The notes: generated by a model from the sequence alone, not told the origin. A stretch of 64,000 bases of DNA from Procambarus clarkii (GCF_040958095.1 NC_091193.1:21771047-21835046); one strand, 5' to 3'; counted from the first letter of the stretch, positions 46,001-55,744 are shown. Numbers and translations are program-made.

Positions 46001-49000
46001 ATCATTTTCTCAGTTCTATTTTCATTATTACTCAATTCTCTATTTTTATTCCCCCCCCCCCCCCCCCCATCCCATCCTCAACCCTTATCCTGACCCCTTC
46101 CAAGTGCTATATAGTCGTAATGGCTTGGCACTTTCCCTTGATAGTTCCTTCCTTCCTTCTCTCTTTTTATTGTCAGGCTTCATAATTGCTTTAAAATTAA
46201 CTCATATAAATGGTGAATTTTACATTGTAAAATTACTCATACACAATTAAATGAAAATATTATCAATAATATTAATTTGTGTAGTTTCAGTATGTGACCA
46301 ATCTCTACCAGTTTATTCTGGTTGCTATTTACATCGCTTTGCCCCTGATTGAAGTTATTCGTCTCTACATAGGATACATTGGAAATCTGGAAGAAAAGGT
46401 TAGTACAGTACTGTACAGTGCTTTAATTGAAAACATTGAAGAAATTGTTTAGTTTAATTTTTGTATACTGTATTACTGAATGGATCTGGCCATTCATCTT
46501 TTTTCAAGAGATTCTACAAGCCATCTTTAGCTTACCTTATGTAGTACTGTACTTGCAAATTCTTTATGCCAATGAATTTTGTAATTGCACTTACAGTGCC
46601 TCCTTTTCCCTATTCAAAATATTTTTCTAGTAAGTGCATTGCACTTTACAGGGTTTAGAATTACCGTAAAAAATATAAAATTTGTAGCAGAGTGGTGCTA
46701 GGCAAGATTTGTTCTGTTAAGTGTAGTATTTTGTTAATAAAGTGAAAGGCATTATATTGATATAATCTCAAAAAGCAGTTCTTGTTTTTTCTTATTATAT
46801 GCAACATTTCCTGCTGACTTTCTGTCCTTGTTGAAGCCACTAGTGTTAGTGGCCCTCAGATAAATTCAGGTCAATTTCTCATTTCCTCTAGTGATGGTTC
46901 TTATCTTTGTCAACATTTACACTAATGCCAATTGGGAGTCTGTTCTATTTTCTTCACATTGCTGTTTAATATTTTTCTTCACAATGTTTCTTCCTTTCTT
47001 ATTTGTATGTAATTACCTAAGTGTAATTACAGGATGAGAGCTATGCTCATGGTGTCCCGTCTTCCCAGGACTCTTTGTCGAATAATGCTTTGAAATTACT
47101 GGCAGTTTTGGCCTCCACCACCTTCTCACCTATCCTGTTCCAACTGTCTACCACTCTCTTTACAAAAAAAAGTGAATGTGCAAGCTGATGGCTGTTTCAT
47201 TCTTTTCACATCCCCTATTAATCTATGTACAGTAGGTGGTGATCCCACCACTGTGTGGTGTAATGAGCTTTGCATCTTCTTCCCACTAAACAAATGAAAT
47301 GAGGAAAACAATACAAAGCATGGTTGAAAATGGGTGAAAATTCCTATCTCCAATTTGCATTGCAGCCAATAGATGGCACCCCAATCTACATAAGGTAAAA
47401 CTCTACTCCCACTCCTGGTACTGTTGTGAGGGCTGTATGCCATTTTGATTCCCTTAGACCTCTGGGCTGTCATTCCCAGCCCATGAGTTGAGGTGGGTGA
47501 AGGATAAGGACCCTGGGTTGCCATTTAGGGTGGCCATGAAAGTTGGGGCTTCAGGTGTTTATGCATCTTAACCATCATTGCACCATTTTGTTTCTGGACT
47601 TTCAGGTCAGTTTTCTTAATTTTTAGATAGATCTCTCATCGCCATTTTCCCTTCACCTTGTTGAGCGAGCCGGATTTTGGTCCTGGTTCTCAGTAGGTTT
47701 GCGTAAATCTCAGAGGCCTGGTACAACCTGAAGGCTTAGCAGTACCAGTGCTTAAAGTACTTGAAACTACAGACGGGCCAACCAGGAAGGTCACGACATT
47801 ACATTCACTGTATGATTTGCACCCTCAGTGAGAATAAATGGGTGACTGGGCTGATATTAATGTAGGAGATAAGAATATTAATAAGGTAAGAATATTAATA
47901 ATTATAATAATTACTGTAATAATAATTAAATAAGTAGAAATTTATTGTATAGTTCTTATATGAGTAATTGGAGCATAATATGTATGTGAAATGTTATGTA
48001 GGTAGATGGAAATGTTATTGCATTTGATATAATAATTACCTATGAGTTTGAACCAAAATACTGTATAGTTATGGTCAAGAAAGAAAGGAAGAACAATTAT
48101 TTGTGTAAAACAAACACAAATGATAAAGTACTGGAAGTGGTCAATCAGTTAAGTACCTGGGATGTACAGCTTGAGTAATAAAAAGTGAAAATTTGTGCAT
48201 TCAAAGTTGAGAGTAGGCTCAATTAGTAATAGAAAGTAACTGGTGCAATGAAAGCATTGAAAAGCATGAAAAACAAGATAGGAATAAATGTAATGTAAAT
48301 GTGCCTAATACTGTATATGGTTGTGCCAGTTAACTTGACTGCCATGAATTTTAAGTTTTTAACCCCCCCCCCCTTTTTGTTGGGGGGGGGGGAGGGTTCC
48401 TTTCTAAATGTTCATAAAAAATTCTAAACAAAACTTCTTTTCTGGGGGGAGCCCCGTCGGCTCCCCGGAGCTATCCCAGGCTGATATGCTAATGTCAGAC
48501 TTTGGCATCAGTCATGTGTATGGAGTTCTTAGGCCTACCGGGGACCACGGCCAGAACCGGGCCCCCTCAGAGAGGCAAGGGGAGCAATGGCCTATAGAAG
48601 CCCCCGTGTAGTTGGAAGCATTCTATGTCTGCCATCGACCGGAACAGGCACCCAGAAAGGTAAGCGCCCCAAAACAAACCCCTATTCTGGTTAAAATTGC
48701 TACCTAAAACCGAACTAGTGGATAGAACTCCCCAACCGAAAACAAGCAAACTAGTGTGACGTCACACACTGCCGCGCCGCTGTCTGCGCAGCTCCCCCCT
48801 CCCTGGGAGGGGGAAGGGGGAGCCCCAGACCCCCCGCGCCGGCTACCCACACCTCAGTTCTTGAGGCTGATGCTATAGGCGATGGTCGTGTGCTCTGGCT
48901 CCGGTGTCGCTACTGCACTGTGCTTTGAGTGTGGTGTTAGTTTTGTGGGTGCGAGAGCCAGGAGTTATCTTCAGTACTCGGGCTGCATGCGCCTAGGGCT

Positions 49001-52000
49001 GCCTTCCCTAGGTGCCCTGTAAGTACTGCCCTTGGGGCTTGGGGCCACCTTCCACAGGCTCCTCGGGGTCTGCCTCTGCTGGTCCGTTTTACCTTTCGGT
49101 TTTTCGGCCGCCTGTTGGGCTCTTGGGTGTTCTGTTCTCCCTTGTTACCGGCAGGTAAGAGGCAGTTTGCACTGGTAGGGGCGCAGGGTGCTGCTCAGCT
49201 TGTAATTCCCGACATCGCGGCCGGCTCTGTTCCTTGGGGTTCGCTGTCCTCTTGCGGGGTTTTGTTTTTCTTTTTGTTTTTGCCTGGTGGGGGGTTCTGT
49301 CATTTTATTCAGTTTGTTTTTGCCCTTCCACTGTTCTCCTCGGTGGCGCCCCCTGCTAGGTCCCCGTGAGTGTACACGTCCCTGGGGTTCAGCTTTAGAA
49401 GTTTGCTTGGTAGTTTTGGGCGCCGGTTTGCAGCACCCTGCCTGGGACTACCTGAGCGCGAGTCCTCTTAAAGTAAACGCTCAGGACCCTGGGAATCCCC
49501 TAGGGGGCGCGTGGGTCCGATGGATGTGACCCCGGAGTCCCCACTCGCTGTGTGCGAGTTTGAGGGTTGCTCGGTCCCCTTGTCTCAGGGTGACCCTCAT
49601 TGTTTTTGCCTCTGCCACGCTGCCTGTTGGGTCGGTGATACTTTCGACCCTGAGTCCTGTGAGTGTTGCTGCTTGCTTGTGACTCAATTTACCCAATCCT
49701 CTGATGATTCTATTCGGGTACAGGCGGCACGTGCGTTGCAGTCTAGGTTTCGTCTGTTGCAACGCGCTCGGTTGGTTGCTTCCCCGGATGCCCCGGGGCT
49801 GCCCCGCTTTGCTTTTAGAGACCCGGACTTGGGGGTGGGGGTCGCTTCGATCCTGGTTCAGTCCGCACCTCCTCGTCCTTCCCCTTCTGTTCGTTCTGGT
49901 CCCCCGCCCCTGCTTCCGGCCCCGAAGCGTCTGAGGGTTTCGGGGTCGGAGCAGGGGTTACTTGATCTCGAGACTCGGGCAGCTTCGGGGGTTGCCCCTT
50001 CCGGGGGGGTGGCAGAGGCATTCGAGTCTTGTCTCCCGGCCGAAGCTTCAGGGTCTGACCAGTGGGCCCCCCTTCCTCCAGCTTTTCCGGCTGCTCCGTC
50101 CTTGTCTTGTGGGGTCGGGGCTTGGGGAGAGGACTCGGCCTCGGGTCCTGTGGTGACGGACCTCGAGGCTGGGGAGGGGCTGACTTGGGGGCCTTGGGCC
50201 CCGCTGGACCCCGCCTGGGTTTTTCTTCCCACTGAGCGGGGCTTATTGTTACAAGGAGTGGGGTTTTCTTTCCCCCCCTCTGCGTACGAGTTGGATTTGG
50301 TGTCGGCCCCTCCCCGGGTACGGTTCCGTGTTCCCCCGGGTACGTCGGTTCCGTCCTTCCGGAGGTTTTCGGCTTATCGCATCCAACCTGGTGTGGTGCG
50401 AGCGGCCTTTGCAGCTTACCTCCTGCGTGACCCTGATTATGCCTCGGAAATGGATCCGTCCACGTTCAGGTTTGGGACTTCGTTCCCTTTCTGGCTCCGT
50501 TACGAGGTTCCGGAGTCGTCCTGGCTAGCAGACTGCCCCTTGTTTGGTCTGGATTCCTGGCATTCTTTGTCGTTCCCGCACGCTGGAGTGGCGGGAAGCT
50601 TCCACGGTGCTTCAGGTTTTCCTGGGGGGTGAACTTGAGTACCTGAATGAGTGCTTGTTTGCCCCTGCCCTTCCCCGCGATGTGGGCGTTATTCAGCTCC
50701 ATGTGCAGGTTCCCTCCCTTTCGGCGGCGCTCGTGGCGGAGGACTTGCGCGCTCGGGGCCTTTTTGTGTTCGGCCTTGCGGTTCTTTTCCCTCCTGGAGC
50801 TGTCTTCGGATTGGCTCGTGGAGGATGTGGGGACGCTTGGGTCAGTCCCGGGGTCCGGCACCTTGTCCTCGGCTGCGCGTTCGTCGGCTGCCTTGTTGAA
50901 GCTGTTCACGCCGATTTTGCGGGATGCGGTTTCCCTGTTCTACGCTTCCCGTCTCGCGTGTCGGCAGGCGGTGCTGGGTTCCTCCGTGGAACCTGCTTGG
51001 GCTCTGGCTCTTAGGCGTTCTTCACCTTTTTGTCCTCTCCTGTTTGGGGAGTCGGCTGTGGCGCAGTTTATTCAGGCTGCGTCGGCGGCTTGTCGTCTGA
51101 TGTCGGACTTGTTGGTTTTCCGGGGGTCCCGGGGTGGGTCTTCCCGGAAAGGTCGTGCCAGGGCTCGGGGTTCCTCTCGTCGTGGTAGGCCTCTGGTGTC
51201 AGGTTTGGGGTTGGCTCCTCCTGCGGACCCTCCCTCGTCTGGTCGGCGCGGTGTTCGCGCTGTGCGGGGTTCTGGGTCTCGTAAGGGTCGCCGGCCCTTT
51301 CGCGGTTTGCCCCTTTGACGGGGCGATGGGGGGGCGGCTTGCGCTGTTCGCCCGCGCCTGGTCCCACGATTCGTGGGCCTTTCGGGTCGTGTCTCGCGGC
51401 CTGCGGTGGCGTTGGGTGGCCCCTCCCCCCTTTGGGGGGTCGGGGCTGGCAGGGCAGGCTTCTTCCCCTGCGCTCTGTCGAGTCGTCTTGGAGTGGGTAC
51501 GCTTGGGCGTCGTCGAAACGACGTCGTCCCTCAGATGGGTTTCCCGTTCCGAAACGGGACTGCGCGGACCTGCGGTTCATTCTGGACTTGTCCCGTCTGA
51601 ACCCCTGGGTTCATTGCCCCTCCTTTCGGATGACTACGCTGTCTCAGGTTCGGCTCCTCTTGGAGCCGGGAGCTTGGATGGTGTCCCTGGACCTCCGGGA
51701 CGCTTATTGGCATGTCCCGATTCATCCGCGGTTCAGGGACTGGCTCGGTTTTGTAGTGGGGCGTCTGAGTTACCGCTTTCGTTGTCTCCCGTTCGGGTTG
51801 AACCTGGCACCTCGCGTGTTCACACGCCTTACACGGGTTGTGGTGGCTCGTTTGCATCTCCTAGGTGTTCGGGTGTTGGCCTACCTCGACGACTGGCTGG
51901 TTTGGGCTCCCAGCCAGTCAGCTTGCTTGCTAGCCAGGGATTTGGTTCTTTCCCAGCTCGCCGGGTTCGGGTTCTTGGTGAACTGGAGGAAGTCCCATCT

Positions 52001-55000
52001 GGTTCCCTCTCAGGTTCGGACTTGGCTGGGTCTCGTGTGGGACTCTCGAACCGCCTCCTTGTCTCTCCCTCCGGAGTCTCTCCTGCGGCTGCGGTCCCGC
52101 CTTCGTCTGTTTCTGGAGGGCCCTCGGGTCACCCGGCGGTTGCTCGAGGGGCTGTGCGGGAGCCTGAACTTCGCGATGGTGGTCTACCCGCCGGGTCGGG
52201 TTTGGCTTCGACGGCTGTTCTGGTTCCTTCGGGGTTCCCCCTTCCGCCTCTCTCGCGATCGCAGAGTTCGACCCCCGGGGGACTTGCGTCGGTTGCTGCG
52301 TCACCGGCTTCCTCTTCGGGTTTTTCGGGGTTCAGTGCCTTGGCGCCTACCAGAGCCCTCGCTCGATGTGTACACGGATGCGTCGTCTCTCGGCTGGGGT
52401 TTTGTGACCAGTGCTCACCAGGCCGGCCAGGGGCGTTGGGATCCGTCCTTCCGTCGAGCTCACAGTACGGTGCGGGAGTTCGCGGCAGTGTGGTTTGCTC
52501 TGGGGAGGATTCGGGTGGCCCGCGGATCGACGATTCGGCTCCATTCGGACTGCTCTCCGGTGGTTCATTGCCTGAACCGCGGGGGTTCGATGCGGTCCTT
52601 GTCTCTTTGGGGTTGGTCGCTTCGGGTGACTCGTCTGCTGAGTTCTCGGGGTTTGGCTCTCCTGGCGGTTCACGTACGGGGCGTGTCCAACGTCTTGGCC
52701 GACGCCCTGTCTCGCTTCGTTCCCCTCTCCACGGAGTGGACGGTCGACAACGAGTCCTTCCGTTGGCTTTGCCAGACGTTCGGGCGCCCCGAGGTGGACC
52801 TCTTCGCGTCGGCGTGGTCGAGGCGTCTTCCAGTTTATACGGCGCCCTTCCCCGATTGCGAGGCCGTCGGGGTCGATGCCTTTCGGCTCGACTGGTCGAG
52901 GTGGGGGTTCCTGTACCTCTTTCCCCCGGTTCGGCTGTTGCTCCAGGTCCTGACTCGCTTAGACTTACCGGGGGAGAGTTGTCCTTCTGGCCCCTTGGTG
53001 ACCGGCCCAGCCTTGGTTTCAGGCGCTGGTTGCTCGGTGTCCGAACCCGAGGGTTTTCCCGCGGCTCCGCCTCTTTCAGCAGATGGGCCGGTACGTCACG
53101 TAGCTGGTTCGATCTTCTCCTCGAGTCTTCGCGTATGGTTTTTTTGACTCGAGTCTATCATCATCTCTATGGTGATCAGGTGGCCTCCTTGTTGGTGTCC
53201 CACCTGAGGGCTTCTTCTCGGTGGCAGTATGAAGTTTCCTGGCGGTCCTTCCGTTTCTTTTTGCGTCTTCGTCGTCTTAGCTCCTTGTCTGTTCGGGTGG
53301 TCTTGTCCTTCCTCTCGTGGTTGTTTCAGGACCGTCATCTTATGCCTAACACTGTCGCTTCGTATCGTGCGGCGCTGGCGGAGCCGCTTCAGCTTGCTTT
53401 CGGTATCGATGTTACGTCTGCGCCGTTTCGCAAGCTGTCTCGTGCATTGTTTCACCTCCGGCCTGCTCATGTGTCGCCTGAGCCGTCCTGGTCTTTGGAC
53501 AGAGTGCTCGCTTTCCTTTCATCTCCTCGTTTCGTTGTGGCCCCTTCGGTCCAGGATTGTTTTTCCAAGGCACTTTTCTTGTTGGCTTTGGCCTCTGGGG
53601 GTCGGGTAGGGGAGCTTCATGCTCTCCTCCGGCGCAGGGGTTTCTGCTCTTTTGGTCGTGGTGATAGTTTTGTTCGTTTGCAGCCGTCTCCTTCTTTTCT
53701 GGCGAAGAATGAGACTGCTGCGTTCCGGAGGGGTCCATGGGTGGTTGATGCTTGGTTGGTCAGGCCGGGGGTGCATCATGTTTTGTGTCCGGTTGCGGCG
53801 CTTCGCCGTTATTTGCGCGCCACAGCTTCTGTGTCCGGGGACGCGCTGTGGGTTGATCCGGTTTCCCTTCTTCCCTGTTCGCGGGTTCGGGTCTCTCAGG
53901 TCGTCCGCAGGGTTATTAGGTCCAGCCAGCCTGCGGTCTATCCCCGTGCCCATGACGTTCGTAAGTTCGCGGCTCTTGCTGCCGTCTTTGGGAATATGTC
54001 TTGGTCTGATATTGGGGCGCGGGGGATTTTGGCGGTCGAACAGGGTCCTGGCTGCTCGTTACCTTGTGAATGTCCCTGGGCCTCGTCGGGCCTGTGTTGC
54101 TTTGGGTCGGCGGTTGCAGCCAGTTGTCTCGGCTTCGAGTTGAGGGGTGAGCGACGACCGCCTCCCGGGTAAGTCCCTCTTTTTCTGTCTGTGGGTAGTT
54201 AGCTCCGGGGAGCCGACGGGGCTCCCCCCAGAAAACCAGCGTTGAATGTAATGAAACGCCATTTTCTGGGTGAGTCCCGGAGGCTCCCCGGCATCCCTCC
54301 CTCCCTCCGGTCGGCGGTTTTTTGCGTTTTTGACATCCAGCCTCAAGAACTGAGGTGTGGGTAGCCGGCGCGGGGGGGTCTGGGGCTCCCCCTTCCCCCT
54401 CCCGGGGAGGGGGGGAGCTGCGCAGACAGCGGCGCGGCAGTGTGTGACGTCACACTAGTTTGCTTGTTTTCGGTTGGGGAGTTCTATCCACTAGTTCGGT
54501 TTTAGGTAGCAATTTTAACCAGAATAGGGGTTTGTTTTGGGGCGCTTACCTTTCTGGGTGCCTGTTCCGGTCGATGGCAGACATAGAATGCTTCCAACTA
54601 CACGGGGGCTTCTATAGGCCATTGCTCCCCTTGCCTCTCTGAGGGGGCCCGGTTCTGGCCGTGGTCCCCGGTAGGCCTAAGAACTCCATACACATGACTG
54701 ATGCCAAAGTCTGACATTAGCATATCAGCCTGGGATAGCTCCAGGGAGCTTCCGGGACTCACCCAGAAAATGGCGTTTCATTACATTCAACGCTGGTTTT
54801 TTATATCAAAGCATTAATTTTTGAAGTTGGGCGAAATGAAAAATCTATTATAATTATTTTAGTTTGGTCATAGTGAGGTGAAGAAATGTTGACGACATTC
54901 TGAAAATAAATTTTCAACTACTGTATTTTAATAGATTTCTCATCACAAATATCTTCCTGGCCCATAAAAGTTCCTGAAAATTTGCAGTATCAGTATTTCC

Positions 55001-55682
55001 AAGGACAGGCATCAGTAAATGGATGGTGATGCACCTAAAATGGTAAGCCAGGAACGTTGCTTAAGTTTTCAGGATTACCCCCTCCCCCACAATACAGCAG
55101 ACGATTGCCAAAGGTCTCTAGTGTACAATGACAACCACATATGCAGACAAGGAGTCACAATAATGTGGCTGAAATATGTTGACTAAACCACACACTAGAA
55201 AGTGAAGGGATGATGTTTCGATCCGTCGTCCTGGATCATTCTCAAGTCGATTGACAATCTACTTGAAAATGGTTCAGGACGGACCGAAACGTCGTTGTCC
55301 CTTCACTTTCTAGTGTGGTTTGGTCAACACAACCACATAGAATATTTAGGAACTTTGTTTCCTGGATTTTTAATAGCTTTTGGCTTAAAACTGAAATCAA
55401 TTAATTGATGTTGTTGTATTTATATTTTTCTTGTTGCAGGTCCCCGAGTTAGCTGGAAGTTGGTTATTAAGTCTTCTGTTGCAGCTGCCACTGCTTCTTT
55501 TCTTAATCTTAGTTCCAGGCACTTGGTCATTGCCAATGGATTATGCTGTCAATTCCATTTTTCTTATTTTTGTAATTTTTCATCTCATTTTTGGATACCA
55601 AGCAATAAATATAACAGCAGCACATCAGACACGATTATATCACATGTACTTGGTAATGAGACAAGCTCAAGATGAAGAATGA
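43058..55682 (+). CDS. TMEM17: Transmembrane protein 17, ciliary transition-zone (MKS module) protein
   Basis: Four-pass membrane protein of the transition zone at the base of cilia, where the family works with the MKS/B9 complex to gate membrane proteins. Exons: 43058-43169, 45667-45770, 46291-46398, 55440-55682. Borders are AG/GT, phases agree, and the TGA at 55680-55682 ends 188 residues (human 198). Matches to human: NEVVSSLPLQMVIYFSALFF against NEMVSSLALQMSLYFNTYYF; LIEVIRLYIGYIGNLEEK against LIEAIRLYLGYVGNLQEK; VPELAGSWLLSLLLQLPLLL against VPELAGFWLLSLLLQLPLIL. Four hydrophobic stretches are visible: exon 2, exon 3, and two in exon 4. The start MSRIQGNARR replaces human MELPDPVRQR and is the only suitable upstream ATG. 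Intron 3 (9 kb) contains a DIRS element in the same orientation. AATAAA at 55745 can serve for polyadenylation. Confidence 0.94.
43490..43838 (+). repeat. Unclassified interspersed repeat, copy 2
   Basis: Second copy of the repeat at 42083-42540, in TMEM17 intron 1 (CCCCATACCCACCCCATTGG, GGTTACAGAGGCACATAATG, TATATCTGTGGTGAGCCAGC). Confidence 0.7.
43890..44590 (-). mobile_element. LINE RNase H domain remnant
   Basis: Minus-strand pieces IYTNGSLHQSTGTAGCTVA (first catalytic strand of RNase H), WVPSHIGLQMHDRTGELAKA (RNase H helix region with a conserved histidine) and SRLLDITTARLRLGYKYAW (tail after RNase H) occur in the correct order. RNase H plus this tail is typical of I-clade/Jockey-type non-LTR elements. 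Stops interrupt the reading. Confidence 0.68.
44698..44876 (+). mobile_element. tRNA-derived SINE
   Basis: A box TAGCTCAGTCGATTAAGG at 44795-44812 and B box GGTTCGAACCC at 44839-44849, followed by TCGTCACGGCCCTTGTGGAT. A conserved non-tRNA head (GGTTTGTGTCTCGGAGAGGC) precedes the A box. Same family as 9496-9693 on the other strand. Confidence 0.78.
45150..45345 (+). mobile_element. Diverged tRNA-derived SINE
   Basis: The region GTGTAGTTGTCTATGGCATT (A-box-like) and AAGTTCAAAACC (B-box-like) follows the head TGTGTGAAACCCTGATTTTT. It resembles the SINE at 44698-44876 in layout but is much decayed. A separate TATTTATTTATATTCAAGAA block precedes it at about 45055-45085. Confidence 0.4.
46990..47220 (-). 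mobile_element. LINE reverse-transcriptase C-terminal remnant
   Basis: On the minus strand the readable piece contains RVVDSW, NRIGEKVVEAKTASNFKAL and FDKESWEDGT, the extreme C-terminus of a non-LTR RT family with many decapod copies (pattern FFANRVVDRWN, EKVVEAKT, FK). Stops follow. It lies in TMEM17 intron 3, antisense to the gene. Confidence 0.65.
47640..47830 (-). repeat. Unclassified interspersed repeat, copy 2
   Basis: Reverse-complement match to 19200-19370 around GAGCCGGATTTTGGTCCTGG. Neighbouring sequence at 47420-47580 (CTGGGCTGTCATTCCCAGCC) also looks repetitive. Confidence 0.45.
48438..48872 (+). repeat. DIRS left inverted terminal repeat
   Basis: Begins TTTTCTGGGGGGAGCCCCGT and ends near CAGTTCTTGAGGCTGATG. 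Reverse complement of 54337-54799 apart from the outermost roughly 60 bp and indels in the C/G-rich tract. Contains CCCAGAAAGGTAAGCGCC, a good splice-donor match, at about 48651-48668. Confidence 0.9.
49511..50632 (+). CDS. DIRS gag-like region
   Basis: Open region of about 370 codons at the 5' side of the element, the position of gag in the family. The N-terminus is cysteine- and histidine-rich (CEFEGC, HCFCLCHAACW, CECCC), followed by a proline/serine/glycine-rich middle. A shorter open region (50647-51318) follows it in another frame. Assignment is by position and composition, not a recognised fold. Confidence 0.6.
   Translation: MGPMDVTPESPLAVCEFEGCSVPLSQGDPHCFCLCHAACWVGDTFDPESCECCCLLVTQFTQSSDDSIRVQAARALQSRFRLLQRARLVASPDAPGLPRFAFRDPDLGVGVASILVQSAPPRPSPSVRSGPPPLLPAPKRLRVSGSEQGLLDLETRAASGVAPSGGVAEAFESCLPAEASGSDQWAPLPPAFPAAPSLSCGVGAWGEDSASGPVVTDLEAGEGLTWGPWAPLDPAWVFLPTERGLLLQGVGFSFPPSAYELDLVSAPPRVRFRVPPGTSVPSFRRFSAYRIQPGVVRAAFAAYLLRDPDYASEMDPSTFRFGTSFPFWLRYEVPESSWLADCPLFGLDSWHSLSFPHAGVAGSFHGASGFPGG
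51315..53147 (+). CDS. DIRS reverse transcriptase / RNase H
   Basis: About 610 codons. RT motifs include SLDLRDAYWHVPIH, FRCLPFGLNLAPRVFTR and the catalytic box AYLDDW. RNase H follows with DVYTDASSLGWG, REFAAVWFAL, LHSDCSPVVHCLNRGG and NVLADALSR. A downstream segment with VDLFASAWSRRLPVY is of a type conserved after RNase H in YR retroelements. The RT is of the Ty3-related kind that DIRS elements carry. Confidence 0.9.
   Translation: MTGRWGGGLRCSPAPGPTIRGPFGSCLAACGGVGWPLPPLGGRGWQGRLLPLRSVESSWSGYAWASSKRRRPSDGFPVPKRDCADLRFILDLSRLNPWVHCPSFRMTTLSQVRLLLEPGAWMVSLDLRDAYWHVPIHPRFRDWLGFVVGRLSYRFRCLPFGLNLAPRVFTRLTRVVVARLHLLGVRVLAYLDDWLVWAPSQSACLLARDLVLSQLAGFGFLVNWRKSHLVPSQVRTWLGLVWDSRTASLSLPPESLLRLRSRLRLFLEGPRVTRRLLEGLCGSLNFAMVVYPPGRVWLRRLFWFLRGSPFRLSRDRRVRPPGDLRRLLRHRLPLRVFRGSVPWRLPEPSLDVYTDASSLGWGFVTSAHQAGQGRWDPSFRRAHSTVREFAAVWFALGRIRVARGSTIRLHSDCSPVVHCLNRGGSMRSLSLWGWSLRVTRLLSSRGLALLAVHVRGVSNVLADALSRFVPLSTEWTVDNESFRWLCQTFGRPEVDLFASAWSRRLPVYTAPFPDCEAVGVDAFRLDWSRWGFLYLFPPVRLLLQVLTRLDLPGESCPSGPLVTGPALVSGAGCSVSEPEGFPAAPPLSADGPVRHVAGSIFSSSLRVWFF
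53090..54172 (+). CDS. DIRS tyrosine recombinase
   Basis: 3' part of a long open region whose recognisable domain starts near the helix MVFLTRVYHHLYGDQVASLL. Core-binding part: RWQYEVSWRSF and NTVASYRAALAEPL. Catalytic part: the first arginine in SGGRVGELHAL and the H-x-x-R box in AHDVRKFA. This places it in the lambda-integrase-like family used by DIRS elements instead of a DDE integrase. It overlaps the end of the RT/RNase H region, as is usual for the family. Confidence 0.87.
   Translation, partial: GTSRSWFDLLLESSRMVFLTRVYHHLYGDQVASLLVSHLRASSRWQYEVSWRSFRFFLRLRRLSSLSVRVVLSFLSWLFQDRHLMPNTVASYRAALAEPLQLAFGIDVTSAPFRKLSRALFHLRPAHVSPEPSWSLDRVLAFLSSPRFVVAPSVQDCFSKALFLLALASGGRVGELHALLRRRGFCSFGRGDSFVRLQPSPSFLAKNETAAFRRGPWVVDAWLVRPGVHHVLCPVAALRRYLRATASVSGDALWVDPVSLLPCSRVRVSQVVRRVIRSSQPAVYPRAHDVRKFAALAAVFGNMSWSDIGARGILAVEQGPGCSLPCECPWASSGLCCFGSAVAASCLGFELRGERRPPPG
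54200..54291 (+). repeat. DIRS internal complementary region
   Basis: AGCTCCGGGGAGCCGACGGG through CCCCCCAGAAAA is the reverse complement of the left outer end. The immediately following CCAGCGTTGAATGTAATGAA through CCCGGAGGCTCCC is the reverse complement of the right outer end. The two ends joined head to head inside the element are the hallmark of DIRS1-like structure. Confidence 0.9.
54337..54799 (-). repeat. DIRS right inverted terminal repeat
   Basis: Runs from CCAGCCTCAAGAACTGAGGT to ATTCAACGCTGG plus a T run. Inverted copy of 48438-48872; the 60-codon stretch at 48567-48749 (minus) and 54460-54642 (plus) is the same in both. Confidence 0.9.
55178..55329. mobile_element. Foldback (hairpin) element
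   Basis: The left arm with CCACACACTAGAAAGTGAAG and GATCCGTCGTCCTGGATCAT pairs with the right arm GTTCAGGACGGACCGAAACG and CTTCACTTTCTAGTGTGG. Arms are roughly 68 nt with a short loop around CGATTGACAATCTACTT. The outer bases are GTTGAC / GTCAAC. It sits about 110 bp upstream of the TMEM17 exon 4 acceptor. Confidence 0.8.
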
Positions 55683-55744
55683 ATTAACCCATTGCAAAAC
55701 TCGAGATAAAAAATACAATGGCATACTGTTTCTCCCTTCCCCCA

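Larger units (their letters stand above)
46399..48437. other. TMEM17 intron 3, 5' part
   Basis: Holds a LINE tail (46990-47220), an unclassified repeat (47640-47830) and poly-C and poly-G runs next to the DIRS insertion. No further exon is needed between exons 3 and 4, because EEK joins VPELAG directly as in the human protein. Confidence 0.7.
48438..54799 (+). mobile_element. DIRS1-like tyrosine-recombinase retroelement, structurally whole
   Basis: About 6.36 kb of GC-rich DNA in the AT-rich third intron of TMEM17, in the same orientation as the gene. It has inverted terminal repeats (48438-48872 and 54337-54799) and an internal complementary region (54200-54291) made of both outer ends joined. 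The coding parts, in order, are a Cys-rich gag-like region, RT plus RNase H, and a tyrosine recombinase, in overlapping frames as is usual for the family. DIRS elements replicate through a circular intermediate and insert by recombinase, without target duplication. The two terminal repeats are identical or nearly so over several hundred bases, so the insertion is young. It looks whole; whether it is active cannot be told. Confidence 0.92.

Noticed and set aside
51134-53089. The 5' half of the long open region that ends in the DIRS recombinase, as a separate protein
   Set aside because: It overlaps RT/RNase H in another frame and has no recognisable motif; openness follows from the high GC content.
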